From: NAT127 sp041655035
GTDB taxonomy: Bacteria > Pseudomonadota > Gammaproteobacteria > Pseudomonadales > Porticoccaceae
Assembly (NCBI GenBank): GCA_041655035.1
Contig: JBAZCN010000003.1
Location: 1 to 64,000 of the forward strand
Direction of reading: 5' to 3'
Length of the DNA: 64,000 nt
Shown: piece after piece, positions 59,201 to 64,000 of the stretch
Layout: each line of letters begins with the position of its first letter
How positions within the stretch are numbered: the stretch's first letter is position 1
Position numbers and translations under genes: made by a program
The notes under the pieces: generated by a model
The model's input: only the letters and a program-made list of their open reading frames with translations
Database searches by the model: none
Told to the model about the DNA's origin: nothing

Positions 59201-59696
59201 TGCCCATGGCATGAAGCTGACCGTGGCCGACTTTGACGGTAGCCCTATGTGGGTGCAGCGGCAGATTGAGGAAACGGTTACGGTGGACGCCCTGAAGGCT
59301 GCGCTGACCGGCAATACTGAGCACGACATTCGTGAGCAGGCCGCCGCGTTCGTTCGTGGTGCGACGGGCTGGTTTGACTGGGAAGGGAAGGATACCAGCG
59401 ACTACCTGCCGTATGAGTTCCGCATCGCCATTGTCAACGCCGGGCGCAAGGCCATGGCCGGAACCGAGCAGCCTTCCAGCCAGTCGCCCAATGACGTGGT
59501 GGGCATCCGGGGCAACACCATGGCCTGGAAAGACACGATCAAGAGCTGCGCCGTTCGCGCGGGAGCAGGCAAGTACAAGTGGGATAAGCGCTCTCTGTCA
59601 TGGAACGTGTACCGTTCCACCTGGGATTACCTGGTTGCCAACTACCCCAAGGCGGCAGAGCAACTCGAATTGATCGGCGCGACCCGTTCACTGTAA
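53244..59696 (+). CDS. DarB-like anti-restriction methylase-helicase
   Basis: 2150 residues. Methylase half: motif I VLDPCAGVGIFG (195-206) and motif IV TNVPFGG (261-267, NVPF in place of NPPF/Y). Helicase half: Walker A GVGLGKT (906-912), DEAH (1067-1070), and motif VI QRNGRGVRQG (1524-1533). This N6-methylase plus SNF2-type helicase layout matches P1 DarB/DdrB-like proteins injected with phage DNA against type I restriction. The C-terminal 500 residues are of unknown kind. Confidence 0.88.
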   Translation: MLNRNSLDDAAGGVLARLKLVGELARIKGELNDVGAGPVAAMKRLKLVSRANQIRASLGAAAPQASAAPEAAPVAEPQAAAAPEPQPEGGPEEVLEPRNQTAQYYEFDPNRKPAQRKKDNAEAMALLARIDAGEVAASSLTPEEKLALAKYSGTGGALIGADGKKGSAYEYYTPKPIAEGIWSLMEELGFAGGKVLDPCAGVGIFGATAPLNAAIDAVELNETSGRINGLVNAGPGYSATVAPFERVAAATPDEQYDAVVTNVPFGGVADRGGNQLLDDRYQKEPLQNYFILRTLEKLKPGGLAVFITPPRCVTGKGGKEEELRVKASYMAEFLGAYRLPNAVFGTASADTMTDVIAFRKYSREALDKIAELREQSPKALVEANVQWQPFVNGRYFDGEGKRFILGDFVPKDPNKFRDVDRVVTRQPIAEIARMLKRFPGSRVDWEMLGTVETTPIVYRDGDTITQSGQTLQMQDGRWVPMARTESSASMAELVGKLATPYSAFEGRVQWADAVQCVEHMIETSQSLDIPAWLRGAVAEIRHLKDEGQRAQFWNAGIVGMAADQVFEERMGEETGVNFAEEYPALSDAMQRVSVAARKRPAAIGGKLRDGLAFIGNHYQKKTGFSAVWRGDVRQEAPTVEITADASFEGLRYKTKSIWVSMEDARAIYGDGFDPYADADWCVSPDGKSVTRADDYYIGNYAEFLRRVDADIASAENEDIRAKLLRQKIDAESRIDRVDVSKLSFNLFSPHVTHEEKAEFLRRFVHPSAAVVYDEKTGVKRVDIDVPGSRLTDREKLLNRIGDYLKNGTITLGGAKLDMPDAQALQELRRMVNTANEQFNGWARGNRAVISRLEATASDPERLRFRQVEDEAPMPIPGMSEGLTLHGYQNAYVRKTSREFGGINGFGVGLGKTFTALAATQYAQSIGVKKKTLFVVPNSVLSNWRKEAMRAYSSTDDCLFVGLRIAKDGRATISSSNFDADLTAVMENRHSKIFMTLEAFERIRMRDETISEYEAFMRRADASFSESMDKKEDERAKSKQAGLLSILSDKRGSAPYIEDMGVDSVVFDEAHVFKNSAQTVDFKGAKFLSMSPASKRGIDAQAKAWFIRGQSPLKDGVLMLTATPITNSPLEMYAMLSLAVGHERVNDLCLGIKGADNFMEMMCIKENQDDVTMDGVARTTDVFVGLNNVGVLRKSIGEVATIKSAADVGGQIIVPEREEKPTPVTLPDAVVERLKLYKSAFRYAIDELAEKSPNRGDPEAYDQVAQHFGEELNLIGHPFNLINKMTMLIADPELDQRASFYSYLSTQADKAKQAIEQFNARKITEERPRPGPMTDESAIVGKKKVKDSGGNETELLKIEVRARAIDGGRVVIDSIDPDVQSAFEAIADKIGLDLDVSVPPKLAAMLENFQNEQASPRGIDASGKATSVVKQIVFCDILPLHNKIKRLLTRRAGVPSSAIAIITGRTNNTPDEILAVQDGFNGVGEDSKYQTVIANEKAEVGINLQKGTQAIHHLTIGWTPDSLEQRNGRGVRQGNATERVNLYYYDADGTFDTSKRSMVNKKADWIGQVMDVNGTGSVSVAGGLSREQMEALIDVVGDVDAMRRMQETIAAKEAESRASNNRDRQMINLDTIRKQNTFLNDNRAADSFVIRKIIGLFGLERQADKLRDRIANPKATATAVARNESLLAELMASIGGLRRQIEESATLHRSQWSGGGQTREPATLDSFFAAVRSGKKQKDDDIEAMLRGRSYPSFGLEIVEGGPITNEWQAEVDMAESMIEEAKAAFARQAEEAGGYPADVAEAIARGDGVVYNGKPLTHGTFVRVAGGLAVLALENGRPRAFGRSMDGSPLAADTSAVMAGEWIYRGTAGYDSCLTDAAQIEDIINGDGRIENGFNTVVPEVAQRRKVEALAAYRVFEYRLPQPYFPYVVVPTDADKSEVQRSIFESQKAVVRSFDGGSFVVAGDVAVERANSRSDDRFKLLREYAVAHGMKLTVADFDGSPMWVQRQIEETVTVDALKAALTGNTEHDIREQAAAFVRGATGWFDWEGKDTSDYLPYEFRIAIVNAGRKAMAGTEQPSSQSPNDVVGIRGNTMAWKDTIKSCAVRAGAGKYKWDKRSLSWNVYRSTWDYLVANYPKAAEQLELIGATRSL

Positions 59697-59706
59697 GGAT
59701 TGAGAC

Positions 59707-60120
59707 ATGGCATACACCGAATACAAGTTCGACAAGGAAGCAATCAAGAGCCTGGTGGCCGAGCGCGCCGCCGCCCTGCGCGCCAACCGGGGGTTTTCCA
59801 ACCTGCTGGCGTTTGGGCTGGGTGTCGTGGCCGACCGCCTGAACAAAGATCCGCGCCGCTACCGGGATTACGGCCCCTATTGGTGGGCGCTCAAGGACGC
59901 CATGAAAGCCGGTGGCTACAGCCTGGGCGACCAGACTGACCCTCTGGTGAAGCGGGTATACCAGGGCGATAGCGAGGCGGAAACGCTCATCATGGCCGAT
60001 GAGTTCCGCACCGAATACCTGAAAACGCACATGGTTTATGCAAACCAGTTCCAGCTTGATGCGGGTAGCGCGGACTTTTATGAGCTGTTCGACGCGGATA
60101 TGGAGTTTCCGGCAGCCTAA
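59707..60120 (+). CDS. Hypothetical protein between DarB-like and portal genes
   Basis: 137 residues: YTEYKFDKEAIKSLVAERAA, NKDPRRYRDYGPYWWALKDA. Seems soluble. It is often next to DarB-like genes; its function is unknown. Confidence 0.65.
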   Translation: MAYTEYKFDKEAIKSLVAERAAALRANRGFSNLLAFGLGVVADRLNKDPRRYRDYGPYWWALKDAMKAGGYSLGDQTDPLVKRVYQGDSEAETLIMADEFRTEYLKTHMVYANQFQLDAGSADFYELFDADMEFPAA

Positions 60121-60178
60121 AGCGTAGGGCGGAAAATCAGGCAGGGGCATCGTTGCGGCAGAACATACTCTGTTCCGC

Positions 60179-61741
60179 ATGGACGATACCCCCAACACCG
60201 CCGATTCGACACGGCCAGGCTTCCTGGCCCGCCTTGGCCTGTCGCGCAAGCGATGGCAGTCAACGCACGTCGCGCCATCAAGAGAGATTCGGGCTTCCGA
60301 TACGCACCTGTACGGAGCCGGAACAACCACGGTTGCCTCCTTGCTGGGGTCTGGAAACCGTGGCGCACGGTCGCGCCAGATCATCTACGAGAAGTGGATG
60401 CGCATGGAGGGCGACCCGATCATCAGCAGTGCATTGCAGTTGCTGGTGACTTCGGCGCTGGGCGGCCATGAAACCAGCGGCGACCTGGTGTTCGTTGAAA
60501 AAACGGCAGAAGCGAAAAAGGACAAACGCCTTGCCGCTATCGCCGACGAGGTTTCCGCAAAGTTGTCGCCCCTGTTCAATCGGGTGGCTTTTCAGATGGC
60601 CTACACGGGGTCGGCTTACGGCGATTCCTACGCTCGAATCTATACCGACGCCACCGGCGTTGTGGATCTTCACTCTGACGAAATGGTGCGCCCGCAGTTG
60701 GTGCAGCCATTCGAACGTGGGAGCCGTACCATCGGCTTTGCCGTGTCCATTGGTGAACGAAACTTCGAGCGCCTGGACGTGACCCAGCTCGCGCGCCTGA
60801 AGATGCCGCGTACCCAGTGGATTCCGCAGTTCGGCGTAGTCGAGAAGTCGCTGAAAGTCGCCCTGAAAGAGAACAACATCGACAACCTGCCGATCATGCC
60901 GAGCATGGTGGGCGGCTCGATGCTCTACAACGCCGAAGAACCCTATGACAACTTGTCGGCATCGCTGCTGGGCCTGGTGGGGCAGCGGTGGATGGATTCG
61001 ATTGATGAGCAGATGGTGGCCGTCAACCTGGAGTCCATGACGCTGGAGCAGCAAGAGCGGTTCGTGGAGTCGGTAAAGGGTATGCTCATGGCGTCGAAGA
61101 AGTATGCCGAGCAGGCAGTGACACGGGGCCGCCCGATCATGGAGCGCATCCGGCACATCATCCCGGTCTTCAATGAGAAGCAACTGACGAATATCGGCCC
61201 CGGCAACGGCGGCCAGACAGGCCGCGCCGCGACGATCAGCATTGAGGACGTGCTGCTGCATGCTCGCTTGCTGTCCGGCGCCCTGGGCGTCGATCTTTCC
61301 ATGCTGGGCTTTGCCGACCAGCTTTCCGGCGGCCTGGGCGAAGGCGGCTTCTTCCGTGTGTCCGCGCAGGCGGCGGAGCGCGCGCGGGTCATCCGCGTGG
61401 CGCTGTCCGACTTCTTCCATCACGTTATCGACATTCATACTGCCCGCCGTTATGGCGTGGTGTTTCATGAGAGCGAACGTCCTTGGGAAATCAACTTCTT
61501 TGGCTCCATATCCGCCCTGGAGGCAGAGAAACAGCGTACACGCACCGATTCCATGAACTCCGGCATGCTGCTTGTGCAGGCCATGCAGATGCTCAAGGAA
61601 ATGGGGGCTTCCAAGGACATCATGGCCGAGTTTCTGGCAAAGACCATGCTTCTGGACGAAGACCAGGCCGCGCTCTACGCCACCATCGTGGACGCCAAGC
61701 CGCAGGGTAACGACATGGGCGGGTTCGGCGGGGGGGTGTAG
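60179..61741 (+). CDS. Portal protein
   Basis: 520 residues. LYGAGTTTVASLLGSGNRGA, DPIISSALQLLVTSALGGHE, YGDSYARIYTDATGVVDLHS and a helical C-terminal part, typical for portals. It forms the ring through which DNA enters the capsid. It lies 28 kb after the terminase genes, which is far from the usual place. A hairpin overlaps the region just before the ATG. Confidence 0.75.
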   Translation: MDDTPNTADSTRPGFLARLGLSRKRWQSTHVAPSREIRASDTHLYGAGTTTVASLLGSGNRGARSRQIIYEKWMRMEGDPIISSALQLLVTSALGGHETSGDLVFVEKTAEAKKDKRLAAIADEVSAKLSPLFNRVAFQMAYTGSAYGDSYARIYTDATGVVDLHSDEMVRPQLVQPFERGSRTIGFAVSIGERNFERLDVTQLARLKMPRTQWIPQFGVVEKSLKVALKENNIDNLPIMPSMVGGSMLYNAEEPYDNLSASLLGLVGQRWMDSIDEQMVAVNLESMTLEQQERFVESVKGMLMASKKYAEQAVTRGRPIMERIRHIIPVFNEKQLTNIGPGNGGQTGRAATISIEDVLLHARLLSGALGVDLSMLGFADQLSGGLGEGGFFRVSAQAAERARVIRVALSDFFHHVIDIHTARRYGVVFHESERPWEINFFGSISALEAEKQRTRTDSMNSGMLLVQAMQMLKEMGASKDIMAEFLAKTMLLDEDQAALYATIVDAKPQGNDMGGFGGGV

Positions 61742-61743
61742 GC

Positions 61744-62661
61744 ATGTCCTTGTATAACAACGTCGCGGAAAGCCTGTCGGGCGGAAGCCTGATTGGTTCG
61801 ATTCGCACCGGCATGAACGCTGCCCTGGGTGGAGTTGCTAATTCAGCCGCCCAGGCCATGGGTGGCGGCCAGGTGGCGCAGACGGTCGCCAAGATGGGGC
61901 AGAGCGCAGCGGTCAATGCCGCCGTGAACGTCGTCAACAAGCATGTTCCCATGCAGGCCCAGCGCGCCGTCAATCTGGGAACCGGCGTGGTGGGCGACAT
62001 CATGCGCGGCGACTGGGATGGCGCGGGCATGCGCGTCCTGAACTCCGGCATCCTGAATGAAATGCTGCCAGGGTTTGGCGGCGGCATCATGGCGCAAACC
62101 GCCTACTGGGGCGGCGCTACGCCGCTGCTGGGCGGCATCAGCCCGAGCGAGGCCAAGCGCATCTACGACGAAGTGCGCGGTGAGCGGCTTTCCAAAAAGA
62201 ACCTGTGGCTGCTGGAGGTGACAAGCAGGCTGGGCGGTGGAGGCATGAACATGCCAGACCGTTTCAACCTGTTCGCCACCGAGGTCGAGTATTCGCCCTT
62301 CATCATGGCGGGCGACAAGGTGCGTGTAGGCGGCTCCGTGGTCGATGCAATTCAAGGCACGGAGCCTGTCGAAATGCGTATGACGACGCTTGACGATGAG
62401 GCCGGTTCAATCAAGCGGTGGTTTGCTGCTCACCATGGCGCCGCGTCCGCGCGCGACGGCACCATTGGCGAGCCGGATTCCTACGCCATCACCGTCAAGG
62501 TGGTTCATTCATTTATTACGGCTGCAAGCAACCGGGGCGGGTACGAGGACATCGGCCTGTTCCGGCCAGTCAACCTGGACGTGGCGCTTTCTCGCAGGGA
62601 AGACGGGCTGCAAGAGGTGCAGATGACACTTTCTCAACTAGACACATTTATGAAGCCATGA
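61744..62661 (+). CDS. Tail-associated protein
   Basis: 305 residues, Gly/Ala-rich in the N-terminal half (GGSLIGSIRTGMNAALGGVA), beta-rich after (NLWLLEVTSRLGGGG; FATEVEYSPFIMAGDKVRVG). Ends in DTFMKP. Likely baseplate or tail-tube terminator protein near the tape measure; not firmly assigned. Confidence 0.6.
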   Translation: MSLYNNVAESLSGGSLIGSIRTGMNAALGGVANSAAQAMGGGQVAQTVAKMGQSAAVNAAVNVVNKHVPMQAQRAVNLGTGVVGDIMRGDWDGAGMRVLNSGILNEMLPGFGGGIMAQTAYWGGATPLLGGISPSEAKRIYDEVRGERLSKKNLWLLEVTSRLGGGGMNMPDRFNLFATEVEYSPFIMAGDKVRVGGSVVDAIQGTEPVEMRMTTLDDEAGSIKRWFAAHHGAASARDGTIGEPDSYAITVKVVHSFITAASNRGGYEDIGLFRPVNLDVALSRREDGLQEVQMTLSQLDTFMKP

Positions 62662-63299
62662 GCGCAGGCGTTTACATCATCAAGAACATTAAAAATGGGA
62701 AGGTGTATGTTGGCAGCTCTGCCGACATACCTACCAGGTGGCGCAAGCATAGAGGAACGCTTGAGGCTGGTACGCACCACAACACAAAACTACAGCGTGC
62801 ATGGTTCAAATATGGTCGAGATGTATTTTCGTTTGAGGTGGTGGAGATCGAGCCGGACTACGAAAAACGTCTCAAGGCAGAGCAGAGGCTTATTGACCAG
62901 CAAAATTCCGCAGTCACTGGATACAACATTTACAGCACGGCGGGGAGTCCTCAAGGGTATAGGCACTCTGAGGAAACAATCGCAAAGATTTCTGCTTCGC
63001 AGAAGGGCAGGAAGAAACCGGCTGGACACGGGGAGCGGGTTTCTGCGGCCCGCAAGGGCATGGCTGTCGGTGCGGATGAGATTGCGCGCTTGGGTGCAAT
63101 CCGACCCAAATTCCATACCGCTGAATCGCGGGAAAAAATGTCCGCATCACGGCGCGGAAATACGCACCGGCGCGGCTTCAAGGCGTCCGATGAGACGAGG
63201 GCCAAGCAGTCAGCAGCCTTGAAGGGGCGGCCAAAGTCTGAAGAGGCAAGGCGCAATATTGCCGCAGCCGTCCGTCGCCGATTCGGCAAAGAGAGTTGA
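62658..63299 (+). CDS. GIY-YIG homing endonuclease
   Basis: 213 residues. GIY-YIG core: GVYIIKNIKNGKVYVGSSAD, RWRKHRGTLEAGTHHNTKLQ, then NUMOD3-type repeats (HSEETIAKISASQKGRKKPA, HTAESREKMSASRRGN, KASDETRAKQSAALKGRPKS). A free-standing selfish nuclease set between two tail genes; its base composition is less GC-rich than neighbours. ATG 62658 overlaps the preceding stop. Confidence 0.9.
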   Translation: MSAGVYIIKNIKNGKVYVGSSADIPTRWRKHRGTLEAGTHHNTKLQRAWFKYGRDVFSFEVVEIEPDYEKRLKAEQRLIDQQNSAVTGYNIYSTAGSPQGYRHSEETIAKISASQKGRKKPAGHGERVSAARKGMAVGADEIARLGAIRPKFHTAESREKMSASRRGNTHRRGFKASDETRAKQSAALKGRPKSEEARRNIAAAVRRRFGKES

Positions 63300-63301
63300 A
63301 T

Positions 63302-64000
63302 ATGGCACTGAAGCATGACGCCCAAGGATTCCTGGTTGGCGACCCTATCGACTTGAGCGCCCTGGTGGCCGAATGGGCTGGCATCCGTGAGGACGTGCGG
63401 GCCATTCGGCAGGCGGTGCTTGGGATTGAGCAGGCCATGAGCAGCATGGCGCCGGAGTCCACGCCGGTGGCGCTTGCCGTGCCTGGTCGCAGCACCGGCC
63501 TTGAAGAAGCTGACCCGGCTGTAAAGGCGCTGTCCGAAGTCGCACAGCCGGTGATCGCCATCCAGCCAGTTGAGAGCACCGGCGCGCCAGTGCAGCACCA
63601 GCAGCCAGAAGCTGCCCGTCCTGCGCCATCGGCGGCGTCCGCTCCAGCCGCGTCCAGAGACGTGCGGCAAATCCCCGTTTTGTTGCGCACACCGGCCACG
63701 CCGAAGGCGAATGCAGCCGGAGGCGGGCGAGAGGGGGCGGCAGATGCCGCCGTGAACAGGGTAGTTGCCGAGCTGCGCGCCACACGGGCGGCAACGCTAC
63801 GCGCGCCGGTGGAGCCGCCGCGCCGGGATAGTCGTGGCAGGTTCGTGAAGGGGCAGGAAGCCAATCAGTCGAAACCCGGCCAGCGCTCCGATGGATCTTC
63901 GCCGCGCGAAGAGGAAGAGCAGGATGAAAGCCTGGTTCGGTCGCTGACTGACCGTGTAACCGGAGCGGTTCGGGAGGCCAGCACCGGCCTTGAAGAAGCT
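63302..64000 (+). CDS. Tape-measure-like protein, N-terminal part (3' end outside window)
   Basis: At least 233 codons with no stop. Starts ALKHDAQGFLVGDPIDLSAL and has a DSRGRFVKGQ motif, common in phage tail tape-measure and tail-lysin proteins, inside an Ala/Pro/Glu-rich low-complexity region. The peptide STGLEEA occurs twice, encoded by an identical 21-bp repeat at 63491-63511 and 63980-64000, the window edge. Confidence 0.65.
   Translation, partial: MALKHDAQGFLVGDPIDLSALVAEWAGIREDVRAIRQAVLGIEQAMSSMAPESTPVALAVPGRSTGLEEADPAVKALSEVAQPVIAIQPVESTGAPVQHQQPEAARPAPSAASAPAASRDVRQIPVLLRTPATPKANAAGGGREGAADAAVNRVVAELRATRAATLRAPVEPPRRDSRGRFVKGQEANQSKPGQRSDGSSPREEEEQDESLVRSLTDRVTGAVREASTGLEEA

Noticed and set aside
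56367..59324. 985-codon minus-strand open frame
   Set aside because: Antisense shadow of the DarB-like helicase; no motifs.
1..64000. CRISPR arrays, rRNA or tRNA genes, insertion sequences
   Set aside because: None seen. The only regular repeats are the DGR pairs, operators, the int-side array and short coding repeats.

Overview
The window is almost entirely a temperate, contractile-tailed (myovirus-like) bacteriophage genome, or a prophage of one. Evidence: a tyrosine integrase with an AlpA-type regulator, a lambda-like repressor/operator/Cro immunity region, an early recombination operon, a replication block, terminase, capsid, tail sheath, lysis genes, baseplate spike and PAAR tip, two giant 'polyvalent' proteins, portal and a tape-measure-like gene running off the right edge. 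The DNA is GC-rich throughout. Gene content (ERF/YqaJ recombinases, RdgC, DUF1367, DarB-like proteins) points to a proteobacterial host, probably a beta- or GC-rich gammaproteobacterium. I see no clear host chromosomal gene and no tRNA, so the host is inferred only loosely.

Layout. (1) 1-4090, plus strand: two complete diversity-generating retroelement (DGR) cassettes in tandem. DGR1 = variable target gene end (VR1, 114-230), small membrane protein, avd1, TR1 (1001-1117), RT1. DGR2 = avd2, TR2 (2743-2844), RT2. (2) 4091-5955: a terminator, an array of TGATGGTA repeats, integrase, and convergent alpA. (3) 6035-19852, minus strand: early operon from a strong promoter at about 20171-20199. It encodes unknown early proteins, an SPFH-like membrane protein, a second CLec-fold variable protein holding VR2 (16822-16923), ERF and YqaJ recombinases, RdgC, SSB, a C5 methyltransferase and others. 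A boxA-like antitermination signal lies in its leader, and terminator-like hairpins lie inside the operon. (4) 20168-21904: lambda-like immunity with two left and three right operators, a short CI-like repressor, Cro, and a secreted-protein gene in the position of lambda rex. (5) 21897-29333, plus: CII-like regulator, nuclease, two DNA methyltransferases, replication initiator, DnaC-like loader, Ref-like nuclease, XRE regulator. (6) 29338-64000, plus: packaging, head, tail, lysis, baseplate, polyvalent anti-restriction proteins, portal, a homing endonuclease and the start of the tape-measure-like gene.

The most striking feature is the dual DGR. Each template matches a different variable repeat, and every mismatch (11 for pair 1, 8 for pair 2) falls on a template adenine. 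VR1 lies directly upstream of its cassette, as usual for a phage receptor-binding protein. VR2 lies 14 kb from its template, on the opposite strand, inside the early operon beside a membrane protein. The two retroelements therefore appear to serve two different proteins expressed in different programmes: one probably virion-borne, the other probably early or lysogenic.
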